In this document: positions 32,490 through 43,116 of the stretch, piece by piece | Layout of the letters: each line of letters begins with the position of its first letter | Numbering within the stretch: position 1 is the stretch's first letter | DNA from: Arion vulgaris | Lineage: Eukaryota > Mollusca > Gastropoda > Stylommatophora > Arionidae | Direction: 5' to 3' | NCBI GenBank assembly: GCA_020796225.1 | Contig: CM036753.1 | Span: 67,524,365-67,588,364, forward strand | Length of the DNA stretch: 64,000 nt | Made by a program: the position numbers and the translations under genes | The notes under the pieces: generated by a model | Told to the model about the DNA's origin: nothing | Seen by the model: only the letters and a program-made list of their open reading frames with translations | The model's database searches: none

Positions 32490-33000
32490 TTGAGATGAGA
32501 ACTGATAGGACAAATGGCGCTAATATTAAAATGCAAACAGGTCATCATAAACACAAAAAGAGAAATGTTCAACACAATCTTTCTCCCTACATTATGCTAT
32601 CAGTGCCAAGCCTGGACGTTGACATCAAATGATAGAAGAAAACTAGTCATGACAGAGATGAAGTGTCTATGCGGAATGCTCTGGGTAGCAAGAAGAGACA
32701 TGAAGGGTTGAGAAATGAAGACATCAAGAAAAAAGTGGGTTCAACATCAGTATTGAGCTTCATCAAGAAACATCAAATTAAATGGTTTGGCCACATAAGC
32801 AGATTATCAACGGACAGTGCACCTCTAAGAGCAATGTTGTCGATACTGTGGATGCAAAGCAAAAGGCCGTCCACACAAAAGGTGGACCTCAGAGGCAACG
32901 AAAGACACTATTTATGAAGTGCACACAAGGGCTCGTTCTAGAAATCTCTTTTTATCATGACCCTGTGAGGCAAAACAGGATTGAAGAAAAGAAAGAAAGA
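32490..33000 (+). mobile_element. Family G element, C-terminal copy
   Basis: FLPTLCYQCQAWTLTSNDRR, LVMTEMKCLCGMLWVARR, FIKKHQIKWFGHISRLSTDS and a GAAAAGAAAGAAAGATGAG tail match 24880-25357 closely. Three frames are needed to follow it. Confidence 0.85.
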
Positions 33001-33217
33001 TGAGAACAGACCATGGTACATTTATGTTTTCCAGAAGTCAGACCTAAGCAAGAGTAATGTCACTGAAAGCAAATATGGCATCACAAATTCTGATTCTGTG
33101 GAAGAATATAGACATTGTTTTATAGTCATAGATTATGATGAATGAAAGTTGCTATGAAATAGTAAAATTGAAAATACGTAAAGATTCAGTAAGAATATGT
33201 CAATTTTCTTATTGTAG

Positions 33218-33391
33218 ACATTTGTAGACATATGAGACATTTGTAGACATGTGAAATATTTGTAGACATTTGTAGACATGTGAAATATTTGTAGACATTT
33301 GTAGACATATGAGACATTTGTAGACATGTGAGACATTTGTAGACATGTGAGACATTTGTAGACATATGAGACATATGTAGACATATGAGAC
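33218..33391. repeat. Tandem repeat, 19-bp unit
   Basis: About nine units of TTTGTAGACATRTGARACA, with occasional short units. All three minus frames stay open, giving spurious MSHMSTNV-type ORFs. Confidence 0.92.
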
Positions 33392-33859
33392 AAATATAAA
33401 ATTTAGTCTCTTAACTTTGTTATTACTGGCAAATATAACACCTATGGAAACATTAAGGGATGAACATAGAACAGATGGACCAGAGTGCATCATTATGACA
33501 AGAACATAAAGTATCGGCTTTAAAAACCCTTTAAAAGTATTAAAGTTCCTTTTTAACTGACCTACGGTGTGTGGGTCGGGCTAAGTCAATAAGTCAGTTA
33601 TTTATAAACTATCCTACTTATAAACTGTTTATAAACTGTCCGATTAGAGTTTTAATCTCTGGTTGAGAGCAGCAGCAAAGGAAGTCAAAGTATTGTCAGA
33701 TCTGGAGGTGAAAGTTTAAAATATACACCGGAAACTGGCAACAGAGTCAAAAGTGAAAGCATTGTCAGATCTGGAGGTAAACTGACATTATAGCCTACCA
33801 ACACAATAAATGACCTGAATGGATGTTCCTAATAAATTTTCATATAGTAATAGACTAGT

Positions 33860-34020
33860 AACTTCTAGAAATCTCTTCTAAAATTCTCCTTTCCCTGAAG
33901 CTGTGAGAAAATCAGGACTGGAGAAGAGAAAGAAAGACGATGCACATAGAGAGGCTCGCTCCAGATGTCTGCTTTTTCAACCTGACACTCAATGGCTAAA
34001 CGGGATTAGAGAATAGATGG
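33860..34020 (+). mobile_element. Two family G tail fragments
   Basis: GAAATCTCTTCTAAAATTCT, then GCTGTGAGAAAATCAGGACT and AGAAAGAAAG. After that a second scrap: GCTCGCTCCAGATGTCTGCT, TTTTTCAACCTGACACTC and GGGATTAGAGAATAGATG. Confidence 0.6.
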
Positions 34021-34199
34021 GCAGAATATAACCTTCTAAGTGTAATCAGCAATATAGTTTAGTTAACGCTCTAAATATTGTTCATTCTCTGGGTGTATCA
34101 AAGACCCATCCTGTCAAACTACGAGATACCCTCTAGACTTCTCCGCCATGGCTAACCAAGCTATCCAGAGCATGTGATTAGCAGACCTTAGGGTAAAGG

Positions 34200-35280
34200 T
34201 TAACATTCTGCACAGACTCTATGATGTGCTAATTACACCTAGTGGAAATATACTGAAGAGAGATCAATCATAGATAGGCCATGCCGAAGATGTTGTCCAG
34301 CAGGTAGACCTATAGATATTAATCTTAGCAGAAAATGGGTACCAATGCCTGTGGATACCAATATTATCATGTCTATCCACATCACACTCAACCAAAGCTG
34401 TGCAGAACAGGTTCGTACTATAGTTAATACAGAGGTCAAAGCGAGATGGGGATGAATACACACCGGATGATGATACTGTGGTATACATTGATGGCTAGGT
34501 GATTTGAGGTAAGTGAAGCGCACAGGCATTTGCTGCAAGCTCAAGATGCAAAACTCAGGACACCAACTGTTCCTTTGCTGCAACTATGAGTAGCTTCTTC
34601 ACAATAGAAATCAAATTGGTAACCATGACTCTGAAATGGTTGAAAAAAAGAACCTTTTTATACCACCTAGTATATAGGACAGTGTTACTCCCATTTGTTT
34701 CATTAACCGTCTGCACACGATGGGTGATGTAACAACAGGATGCTAGCCACCTTTACACATCTATTTTCCTGGTACACAATTGGGGCTGAGTCGACCTTAG
34801 AGCCAGAGAGATTGGAAAAGACTCCATGCCCACTGTGGCATTGAACCCAGACCACTATGCTAAGAAGCGAGCTCACTAACAACTACCTGAAATGGTTGTG
34901 TATGCAAGAATTCATGTATACTAAGCAACTCAATTAATATACTCACGAAAATTTATCCTAGATGTTGAAGATAGGAATGGCTTGTTACATTCAGCACTTC
35001 CCAAGTTGCCCTTTTAATATTTATTGCTGTATCAGAGTATGCAGGAGTACATGACAATGAGTGTGCAGATCAACTGGCAACGATCATGCACATCACCTGA
35101 CTGATACATCAAGGATTGAAGGACAGTCAATAGATAACGCACACTTTGTTAGAGGCACAAGACATTTCATTAATCAAAAAAGAATGGGTGTGACTAGTTA
35201 TGTGCAGGTAAAGATATTAGGGAGGAGGTCTGAGCATCTATTAACCTGTCTGGAGAGCATGTGATGATGATCTTCACTAA
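34200..35280 (+). mobile_element. RH-3 relic, split by a SINE-A
   Basis: The 5' part has CCPAGRPIDINLSRKWVPMP and DDDTVVYIDG (RNase H start, with a stop after DG). The 3' part after the SINE has IEGQSIDNAHFVRGTRHFIN and KILGRRSEHLLTC. The order equals the minus-strand host at 47030-51245. It is decayed by stops and slips. Confidence 0.75.
34643..34886 (-). mobile_element. SINE-A copy inside RH-3
   Basis: A complete minus-strand SINE-A (tail AAAAAAAGAACC, head GCGAGCTCACTAACAACTAC) flanked by CTGAAATGGTTG at 34631-34642 and 34887-34898, a perfect 12-bp target duplication. Confidence 0.9.
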
Positions 35281-35284
35281 TTAC

Positions 35285-35740
35285 TTCTAATTGACTCTAT
35301 GAACATGATATAGAAGATCAATGCCGGTTATGTATGAAGGCAGTGGATGGAGTTAATACAAAACTCGTCCGTCAATCCAGATACTTTCCTTCATTTTTGT
35401 CCCGGGTCACGCTGGATGATGGGCAATGAGAGAGCTGACGCACTGGCGGGCAATGCTACGATTGAGAATGGGTCTTCTGTGGACAGAAGCGACATCAATG
35501 CTCTCAGAGAAAACATACGCTCTGAAGATTTCAGCGACAAAGGTAAAGGGTTTTCTCTATCTCTGTTGCGCAAGTTGTGCATACCGCTAGGTGCAGCAAG
35601 ACGGGAAAACCACAAGAGAAACCCAGTAGATACATCAATCAACACAGAACGGGAGTTGTTAGCCTAAACACACTGAGATACATGCTTGGGAGGAGATCGA
35701 GCAATTATGGACATGTGCGATGAAGATGATCCTTAAATGA
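35285..35740 (+). mobile_element. RH-3-type RNase H relic, best preserved
   Basis: SFIFVPGHAGMMGNERADAL after a 1-base slip, then AGNATIENGSSVDRSDINAL, NIRSEDFSDKGKGFSLSLLR and LGAARRENHKRNPVDTSIN. It ends near the CLGGDRAIMDM segment. Confidence 0.75.
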
Positions 35741-35872
35741 ACAATGTACTTCTAATTGAACGAAATTTCAGTTATTATCTGCTTATTCAACATTGTTCAT
35801 TAACTTGACTTGCATAGGATATCATCTTTACATTTACCCAAAAATGTGATGTGCTGATTCTTTGTATTTCAG

Positions 35873-35952
35873 ACGAAACAAATGATTGATAAACTTCAAA
35901 CTTTAGTTTCTTCAGAGGGTCGTTTTAAAAATATGAGAGATGCGTTACACAG
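35873..35952 (+). CDS. RasGRF: RasGRF exon: CDC25 domain
   Basis: The acceptor is TTTGTATTTCAG and the donor CACAG/GTAAGG, phases 0 to 2. It encodes TKQMIDKLQTLVSSEGRFKN, then MRDALHR. It follows WEKLSKQ, as in vertebrate RasGRF (KVSKQTKxLIDKLQxLVSS(D/E)GRFKNLR). The 60-bp tandem array begins under 40 bp after its donor. Confidence 0.96.
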
Positions 35953-35989
35953 GTAAGGAATGTGTTACATTAGAATCTGTTAATGTGGC

Positions 35990-37247
35990 ATGGGGTAGAC
36001 TATGATAGCTAGCCTCCCCTACTACTAATCAGATCTGGTATCATACTGGCATGGGTAGACTATGATAGCTAGCCTCCCCTACTACTAATCAGATCTGGTA
36101 TCATACTGGCATGAGTAGACTATGATAGCTAGCCTCCCCTACTACTAATCAAATCTGGTATCATACTGGCATGGGTAGACTATGATAGCTAGCCTCCCCT
36201 ACTACTAATCAAATCTGGTATCATACTGGCATGGGTAGACTATGATAGCTAGCCTCCCCTACTACTAATCAGATCTGGTATCATACTGGCATGGGTAGAC
36301 TATGATAGCTAGCCTCCCCTACTACTAATCAAATCTGGTATCATACTGGCATGAGTAGACTATGATAGCTAGCCTCCCCTACTACTAATCAGATCTGGTA
36401 TCATACTGGCATGGGTAGACTATGATAGCTAGCCTCCCCTACTACTAATCAAATCTGGTATCATACTGGCATGGGTAGACTATGATAGCTAGCCTCCCCT
36501 ACTACTAATCAGATCTGGTATCATACTGGCATGGGTAGACTATGATAACTAGCCTCCCCTACTACTAATCAGATCTGGTATCATACTGGCATGGGGTAGA
36601 CTATGATAGCTAGCCTCCCCTACTACTAATCAGATCTGGTATCATACTGGCATGGGTAGACTATGATAGCTAGCCTCCCCTACTACTAATCAGATCTGGT
36701 ATCATACTGGCATGGGTAGACTATGATAGCTAGCCTCCCCTACTACTAATCAGATCTGGTATCATACTGGCATGGGTAGACTATGATAGCTAGCCTCCCC
36801 TACTACTAATCAAATCTGGTATCATACTGGCATGGGTAGACTATGATAGCTAGCCTCCCCTACTACTAATCAAATCTGGTATCATACTGGCATGGGTAGA
36901 CTATGATAGCTAGCTCCCTACTACTAATCAGATCTGGTATCATACTGGCATGGGTAGACTATGATAGCTAGCCTCCCCTACTACTAATCAAATCTGGTAT
37001 CATACTGGCATGGGTAGACTATGATAGCTAGCCTCCCCTACTACTAATCAAATCTGGTATCATACTGGCATGGGTAGACTATGATAGCTAGCCTCCCCTA
37101 CTACTAATCAAATCTGGTATCATACTGGCATGGGTAGACTATGATAGCTAGCCTCCCCTACTACTAATCAAATCTGGTATCATACTGGCATGGGTAGACT
37201 ATGATAGCTAGCCTCCCCTACTACTAATCAAATCTGGTATCATACTT
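35990..37247. repeat. 60-bp tandem array, 21 copies, in a RasGRF intron
   Basis: The unit is 60 bp: GTAGACTATGATAGCTAGCC, then TCCCCTACTACTAATCARAT, then CTGGTATCATACTGGCATGG. Copies are nearly identical. They differ mainly at one position (CAGATC or CAAATC), with the series G G A A G A G A G G G G G A A G A A A A A from first to last. Unit 16 lacks two bases and unit 10 has one extra. Flanks show no inverted ends and there are no spacers, so it is a minisatellite, not a CRISPR array. Confidence 0.97.
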
Positions 37248-37254
37248 CAGTAAC

Positions 37255-37619
37255 ATTCTTTATATCTTTCTTCTTTTCTCCAATCCTGTTTTATCTCACA
37301 GCGTCATGAGTTCTTTATATTGGGTGCATCAGGCTGCTCATCTGTAGCACCTTCCTTGACCAGTTGGTTAGCTTTTTCATTTTGTGGTATAGCATAGAGA
37401 GACAGTATCCACAGTACGGTGACCTTGCACTTGTTACATAGTTCAGACAGTAAAGCTTGTAGACTGAAGTTTTCTGAACTTAACTGCTTACAGTGCTGGT
37501 TTTCCATCTGTCCAGAATACCACAGGTTGGGAACTGAGTTTTGTGTTCAACAGTTTCTTACTTGCAGCCTTGATTGTCTGTATTTCTGCATCATAGTTAT
37601 AACTGAATTTTTTCATTGG
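37255..37619 (-). mobile_element. Jockey-like RNase H relic fused to a family G-type tail
   Basis: The minus strand reads YDAEIQTIKAASKKLLNTKL, VVFWTDGKPALQA, LQALLSELCNKCKVTVLWIL and NEKANQLVKEGATDEQPD: an RNase H with D and NExA(D to N) motifs. Its 3' end carries ACAGGATTGGAGAAAAGAAG, the family G tail. Confidence 0.7.
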
Positions 37620-37632
37620 TACTCTTATCATG

Positions 37633-37909
37633 GAGAGCCGCTGTAGCGTAGTTGTTAGTGAACTCGCTCGCAAGGCTGGTGGTCTGGGTTCAGCTCCCGC
37701 AATGCGCATGAATTTTTTCCCGACCGAGACGGCTCTCAGGTCGACCCAGCCTCAACTGGGTACCAGACATGCTCTGGGAAAGTAAAGGCGTCCGGCATGA
37801 TGCTGACCACATCACCCATTGTGTGCCGATGGTCAATGAAAATACAGGCCTAACACTGTATTGACCTATATACCACGAGGTATGAAAGGGTTCCTTTACT
37901 TTTTACTCT
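37633..37909 (+). mobile_element. SINE-A, best copy
   Basis: The head GCCGCTGTAGCGTAGTTGTT and B box TGGGTTCAGCTCCC lead into GGTCGACCCAGCCTCAACTG, CACATCACCCATTGTGTGCC and TATATACCACGAGGTATGAA. It is flanked by TACTCTTATCATG (37620-37632 and 37910-37922), 13 bp, perfect. The head folds as a tRNA but lacks a proper acceptor stem, so it is a SINE, not a tRNA gene. Confidence 0.93.
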
Positions 37910-37922
37910 TACTCTTATCATG

Positions 37923-38182
37923 ATAGCCTTAGATAGCATAGTTGATAGTGGACTCGCTTCTTAGGCATGTTGTCATTTCCACAGTGAAAGTGGAATTTGT
38001 TCAGATCATAATGGCTTTCAGGTTGACCAGCCTTAATTTGGTACCAGAAAGCACTGAGAAGTAAAGACAGCTGGCATGATGTTGGCCACATCACCCATCA
38101 TATGGTAATGGTGAATGAAAAATATGGACCTAATACTTTTTTCCCAATATACCTGATTGTATGAAAAAGGATTCAATTTTTA
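37923..38182 (+). mobile_element. SINE-A, older copy in tandem
   Basis: A diverged SINE-A (TAGATAGCATAGTTGATAGT head) starts where the previous one's target duplication ends. It finishes before TACTCTTAGTCATAT, a third, decayed copy of the same target. Confidence 0.85.
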
Positions 38183-38224
38183 CTCTTAGTCATATTCCTA
38201 ATGTTGTTTTAATATGCTTTGTAC

Positions 38225-38840
38225 ACTCAAGCTCTTCTGTGCCAGGATATTTTTGACACGCTCAGGAGGAAAAATAATAAGAGAGGACAGTTGGGCCTAT
38301 GCAGCAAACCATGTAGTTTGACAATTGAGTTGCGAGCGGTTACAGGGACATTGACGGGTTTGACATCTCAAAACTACTCAACGTGTTTCATATTTGACTC
38401 CATGAGTATGATTCATAAAGTCAAAACAGGAATGGTGAGACGAAAGTTCATGGAGGTACTGGTGTCGACAAGGATCAGAGAAATGATCTTTATTTTTGTT
38501 CCTGGGCACGGTGGCGCTATGGGTAATGAGAGTTCTGAAAAATTGTCTGGCACAGCTACAATATCATAAGGCACTACAATGGACCAAAATGACACTCTTA
38601 ATGTATTAAGTCTTTCCGAACAGAGAAGTTTCAGGGTTCTGAATCCCACTCCCTATCCATTTTGACAGAGAGGGGTGTCATCCTTACAGCTTGAAAAGAA
38701 AGACATACCAATTATGCAAAAAGATTGATTAATCAGCATCATACTGGCTTGTTGGCCGCCAATGCTGCTAGATTTGTTGAGACGAAAATTGAAGCACCTT
38801 TGGACATATCTGGAGTTCTATAATGGTAGTCATCATATAA
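38225..38840 (+). mobile_element. RH-1 relic
   Basis: FDTLRRKNNKRGQLGLCSKP then, in frame, FDSMSMIHKVKTGMVRRKFM, EVLVSTRIREMIFIFVPGHG and GAMGNESSEKLSGTATIS: RNase H with D and PGH kept and NERAD changed to NESSE. The 3' part AAAAGAAAGACATACCAATT matches 3960 and 46850. Confidence 0.8.
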
Positions 38841-38904
38841 TATGTGTGTGTGTCTGTATTTATTTTTGTCTGTTCAGCTGATCTTTTGACCAGCCCCCAT
38901 ATGT

Positions 38905-39155
38905 CTGGGCATCTGTGGATAAGTGATAGTGACCTTGATCACAACCCAAGAGTACCTGGTTTAAACTCAGCGCCGGCAGTTTGGAAGCAAATTTGATCCC
39001 ATGGATTTTTATGAACCATAAAAATAGACCTCACCATTCAGAAAGCAATGCAAACTACTGAACGTATTAGTGGTGCCTAGACAGCGACTCATATACTGTG
39101 GTTGATGGGGACATCCTGTAAAGGATATGCCACGATTTTCATTCATTTCATATAT
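38905..39155 (+). mobile_element. SINE-B copy 1, tRNA-derived
   Basis: ACCTTGATCACAACCCAAGA, then CTGGTTTAAACTCAGCG (B-box-like), GGCAGTTTGGAAGCAAATTT and GGATATGCCACGATTTTCAT. Confidence 0.8.
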
Positions 39156-39216
39156 GCTTACATCCTTGATGGACATTTTCAGTTATACTGATACCATTAT
39201 ATTTTCCTTACCTTAG

Positions 39217-39334
39217 ATGTGATCCTCCTTGTATTCCATATTTGGGAATGTACCTCACAGATCTATCATTCATCGAAGAAGGCACACCAAACGTCACTGA
39301 TGAAGGATTAGTCAACTTCTCCAAAATGCGGATG
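39217..39334 (+). CDS. RasGRF: RasGRF exon: CDC25 domain
   Basis: The acceptor is TTACCTTAG and the donor CGGATG/GTAAAT, phases 2 to 0. It encodes [20 protein letters not shown], then [19 protein letters not shown]. [19 protein letters not shown] and NFSKMR are the hallmark late CDC25 blocks. Together with the 30639 exon they hold most of the Ras-contacting surface. Confidence 0.97.
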
Positions 39335-40254
39335 GTAAATATTAATGCAGATATAACCAATGATATAATTTTGTGCTTTATAGTTTTGAAACTGATAACA
39401 ATGTCTAATAATAATGAAAGTAATGCACCATACAACTTACCTTTCTAAATGTTCAGTGAAAAGTATAAGCTAAATTTTGAAGGAAATGGAAAGATTTATA
39501 GAAAGTAATTCAAATCATTACACCGCTAACATCAGTTTTCTTCAGAATTTTCTTCATTATCATTGCTGTTAGCTGTCATGTAGTCTAACCATTCTCTAGC
39601 TGCAATAGCTAAAACACATTTTGGACTTGACAAATATTGTTGACTTATTCCATTAGAAAATTGACTCAGTTTGAAGTATAAAAATTCACCAAACAAATCT
39701 TATAAATTCACTTTGTTCCCAGAATATTTATCTTTTGTAAGGAAGTGATTCACATCTACATTTTTCATACTTGTTTTATACAGTCATTGTTTTATACATC
39801 ATTGTTTCACTACATTAAAGAGTAAGTAAAATGTTTGTTCTTCTATTTGACATTTACTATAGACTTTTGGTCAGTTCATAAACATTTTTTTTGCTGATTG
39901 GTTGGCGCATGAGAGTGGAACAGATTATGAAACCAAAAAAGAGAAAGACTAAGCAATCTAGATTTAACAAAAAATAATATAGAAAAGTTGTAGACATTCT
40001 GGATTTGAAATAAAAAAATAACTAAACAATAAGATTTGAAATAACAAAACAATTAAGAAACTGTACAATCTGCATTCAAAAAAAAAAAATAATATATGTA
40101 TAGTTGTTGGCAATCTGTATCTGAACCAAGATGTAAAAAGATAAACAGTTTCAAATAACACTACAAGATATGTTAGGAAACTTAGTCAACTCATACATAC
40201 ATTTCTTAGTTAAAAGTGCAAGATAGATTGAGTATATGATAGAGATAAGAAGCC
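39335..40254. other. Intron sequence, nothing recognised
   Basis: AT-rich with no repeat shared with the rest of the window. Confidence 0.5.
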
Positions 40255-40445
40255 CTTATATGGGGAAAAAGCCTTGATAATAAAGCAAAGAACGTGTAAA
40301 GATACATACAAAATTGTACCTAATGTGGGAAACAATTGGAAGAAAAGTGGCACAACTACAGCAATGGTTATATCTTATAGAAGTTGTATGTTTCAAACGG
40401 TATACAAAGAGAATATAGATGTAGACATATATAGGTTCCAAGATT
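40255..40445 (+). mobile_element. Family M 3' fragment
   Basis: CCTAATGTGGGAAACAATTG, AGAAAAGTGGCACAACTACA and ATGTTTCAAACGGTATACAA resemble the end of the family M relic at 44155-44255. Confidence 0.45.
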
Positions 40446-40464
40446 TCTGTAGTAGTTAATGTTA

Positions 40465-40645
40465 TTAAAGCCTTGCTATCAGACAAGAGGAAGACATGGT
40501 GATGATGGGTGCAGGATGTCATTGACAAGCTGAGAATGACTTCTACTGACGCCAGGCATCTTGCACAGAATAGAGAGTTTTTCAGTGCTGTCGTCATGGG
40601 AGCTAAGTTCCAGAAGGGACAAACTTGATGATGATTATAATGCTG
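40465..40645 (+). mobile_element. Family K C-terminal fragment
   Basis: WVQDVIDKLRMTSTDARHLA, then QNREFFSAVVMGAKFQKGQT and a stop, followed by TTGATGATGATTATAATG, the GAT-type tail. Confidence 0.7.
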
Positions 40646-40856
40646 CAGACAATCTACCATCACTGTTGTCTTTATTATTTAGTAGTTTTTCTGGCTTGTG
40701 CACTTTAACCACTGAACTGAATTCAAATCCATTATGCCTTTCTTTATTTGTTATTGTTTTGGTTTTATGTGTTTAGATTTCAAAAATATTTAACCATAAT
40801 GATCATCTTGCTACTTTCTACATATGTTTCTGTAGTCCAGATGTCAGTAATTACAC

Positions 40857-41109
40857 GCCCGTGTGGTGCCGGGCCCTCAAGGAAGCAAAGAATAGTACCA
40901 CTGCGACCTACAATGCATGTCGTAAGAGGCGACTGATGTAGGCCCTAGGATGCTACCCTAGTAAATAAAAAGCAGCGCAGAAATCGGATGTGCTGGCCTA
41001 CTTGTAGGTGCATAACTAGCACAACGTGCAATCGCTCTTAAGGTCAGATCACATACAGATCACACAGAGTGGTTGACAAGTGGGCGATATGGAGCATTCG
41101 AAGAAGAAG
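40857..41109 (+). mobile_element. Repeat H copy 3 with target duplication
   Basis: Runs from GCCCGTGTGGTGCCGGGCCC to a GAAGAAGAAG tail. The flanks AGTAATTACA and AGTAATTATA form a 10-bp duplication with one mismatch, supporting insertion by reverse transcription. Confidence 0.85.
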
Positions 41110-41163
41110 TAATTATAAATTTACCTACTATAACTTGTCAAGTATTCTAGGATTCTAGTAATC

Positions 41164-41357
41164 TATGTTTATACCACATGGTATATAGGGTAATACAGTG
41201 TTAAGTCCATATTTTTCACTGACTGTCGACACACGATGAGTGGTGGGGTCAACATCACGCCATCTGCCTTTACTTCCTAGTGCTTTTCCTAGTACTCAAT
41301 TTGAGGCTAAGTCATCCCGAGAGCCATTACTGTCTGAACAAATTCCACGGTACTGTG
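41164..41357 (-). mobile_element. SINE-A copy, 3' part
   Basis: ACCACATGGTATATAGGGTA, CACACGATGAGTGGTGGGGT and CAATTTGAGGCTAAGTCATC in the minus-strand order of SINE-A. The tRNA head is missing. Confidence 0.75.
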
Positions 41358-41366
41358 TTAAGTATT

Positions 41367-41618
41367 GAAAATGAAAATCGTGGCATCTTCTAAAGGACAT
41401 AGCCATCAACCACAATAAACGAGTCGTTGATTTTCTAGTCATCACTTATATGTTCAGTAGTTTACCATTGCTTTCTGAATGGTGAGGTCTATTTTTACCT
41501 TTTGAAAAAATCCCACGGAAACAAATTTGCTTCCAAACTTGCCCATCGTGGGGTTTGAACCAGGTACGCTTGGGCTCGTGATCGAGCTCACTAACGCACG
41601 AGCTACAGACGCTCACCA
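41367..41618 (-). mobile_element. SINE-B copy 2 with target duplication
   Basis: Reverse SINE-B (ATGAAAATCGTGGCATCTTC start, AGCTCACTAACGCACGAGCT tRNA end) between TTAAGTATT at 41358-41366 and 41619-41627. Confidence 0.8.
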
Positions 41619-41627
41619 TTAAGTATT

Positions 41628-42055
41628 ACTTGGAATTTAAACACGGATTTAAAAGAAAAATTTAAGAAACAGGGAGACAAATGCACCCCAAAGCAGACTT
41701 CCTAAAGATCCTCAGTTTTAAATGTCTTGCAACGAACAAAACATTATCCTCCCTCCAACCAGAGATTGTTGAACAAATCCTTCATGCTTGCTGGCTCTAC
41801 AGAGAAAAACAGAAAATATGACCTACTGAAACATCTATATTTTCTAACCTGAGAGGCTCTGGAGATGAGTTAAAGTGAATCATACAGTTCGTTGAAGCTA
41901 TTGGTACTGTGATATGATAACTGACAGAAAATTTAAATAGAAGAAACACAGTTTTTATAAAAAATATAATTTCCATCTGTCACTAACATCTAAATTTTTA
42001 AAAACAAAATAGCTGTTGAATTATGTGCTCTTTTTTAAAATATTAAGCTCTGTTT
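41628..42055. other. Intron sequence, nothing recognised
   Basis: No supported feature before the next acceptor. Confidence 0.5.
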
Positions 42056-42061
42056 CTCCAG

Positions 42062-42130
42062 ATTGCACATGTCATACGGGAAATTCGCTTATTTCAACAA
42101 ACATCATATAAAATCGAACATCATACACGG
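42062..42130 (+). CDS. RasGRF: RasGRF exon: end of the CDC25 domain
   Basis: The acceptor is CTGTTTCTCCAG and the donor ACACGG/GTAAGT, phase 0 to 0 (23 codons). It encodes IAHVIREIRLFQQTSYKIEH, then HTR, matching the vertebrate IAHxIREIRQFQQTxYKIEH ending of the CDC25 domain. It expects a phase-0 partner downstream, and the terminal exon as assembled does not offer one. Confidence 0.95.
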
Positions 42131-42194
42131 GTAAGTATCTTAATATGCTACAACAGATGACTTTTTGGTTGATGTGGCTATATATGTTTCGACA

Positions 42195-42360
42195 TCTTAT
42201 TCTTTCCCTAATCCTGTTTTGTCTAACATTGTCAGGATAAGAAGTGATTTCTGGAATGGGGTCTTGTGTTCGCTGCGTACTTAATATCTTTCACTGCCTC
42301 TGGTATTTTTGTGATCCACCTTTTGCATTGTCGATCCTTGGTCTTAGAATCCTAGAAACT
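42195..42360 (-). mobile_element. Family G 3' fragment
   Basis: In reverse complement, AAGGTGGATCACAAAAATAC, AGGCAGTGAAAGATATTAAG and AAACAGGATTAGGGAAAGAA, the family G C-terminus and tail. Confidence 0.6.
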
Positions 42361-42369
42361 GTTGTTTTT

Positions 42370-42525
42370 TTTCAGCCACAAACAGTTCCTAGATCAACCC
42401 AGCCCCAACTGAATACCTGAATAGTTTGTGGAAGTTAAAAATTACTGGTGTGATATCAACCACATCACCCATCATGTGCCGTATCTCCTCAAAATAATAC
42501 ATGGTATGAAAACAGGCTCTTTACT
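42370..42525 (+). mobile_element. SINE-A fragment
   Basis: AGATCAACCCAGCCCCAACT, ACCACATCACCCATCATGTG and ATACATGGTATGAAAACAGG. Confidence 0.65.
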
Positions 42526-42527
42526 CT

Positions 42528-42672
42528 GATTGATAGTTTTGACCATCATCATTGCATTTCGATGAGTAACCGTGTGTGTTCCAATCTTTTTCTTGCACAG
42601 TAAGATCTCAGCAAGAGACCCCAAACTCTGTAACACCAGCATGGGTCCCCAATACAATTTAGAAGATGGTGA
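42528..42672 (+). repeat. Repeat E copy, short form
   Basis: CTGATTGATAGTTTTGACCA, GTGTGTTCCAATCTTTTTCT and AGATCTCAGCAAGAGACC parallel the other repeat E starts. Confidence 0.6.
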
Positions 42673-42681
42673 AAATACTTC

Positions 42682-42965
42682 TATACTACTTTATAGCTTA
42701 TATGTAATGGTTGAGTGAATATTCTGTAAATTTTATACTACTTTATAGCTTATATGTAATGGTTGAGTGAATATTCTGTAAATTATATACTACTTTTTAG
42801 CTTATATGTAATGGTTGGGTGAATATTCTGTAAATTCTATACTACTTTTTAGCTTATATGTAATGGTTGAGTGAATATTCTGTAAATTCTATACTACTTT
42901 ATAGCTTATATGTAATGGTTGAGTGAATATTCTGTAAATTATATACTACTTTATATCTTATATGT
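42682..42965 (+). repeat. 52-bp tandem array, six units
   Basis: Units start at 42682, 42734, 42786, 42838, 42890 and 42942, an exact 52-bp period. The core is TATACTACTTTATAGCTTAT, then ATGTAATGGTTGAGTGAATA, then TTCTGTAAATTC. The last unit changes after TTATATGTA into the decayed copy of the RasGRF terminal exon. The string AATGGTTG also occurs just after the true stop codon. Confidence 0.92.
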
Positions 42966-43070
42966 ACTGGATCAAAGTGATTATTTGATAAATCAAACAT
43001 ACTAAGCTTATGAATAGACTAGCAGTGAAATTCTGTAAATTCCAACCCTATCCTGAGTAGTAATGGTTGA
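42955..43070 (+). pseudogene. Decayed duplicate of the RasGRF terminal exon
   Basis: GATTATTTGAT, ATCAAACATAC, AAGCTT, CTGTAA and TCCAACCC(T)ATCCTGAG(T)AG, then AATGGTTG, occur in the same order as in the real terminal exon at 43134-43240. In one frame it begins YVLDQSDYLINQTY and then meets stops. YVLDQS resembles the YLLDQS of vertebrate RasGRF more than the real exon does. No splice acceptor precedes it, so I treat it as a relic. Confidence 0.75.
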
Positions 43071-43116
43071 TAAAATATTCCTGTAAAATTAAACTGATGT
43101 AAATTTATATCTACAG

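Noticed and set aside
33133..33493. Overlapping minus ORFs rich in MSHMSTN
   Set aside because: They come from a 19-bp tandem repeat open in all frames.
35990..37247. CRISPR-like regular repeat pattern
   Set aside because: Units are contiguous with no unique spacers, and the host is a eukaryote. It is a minisatellite.
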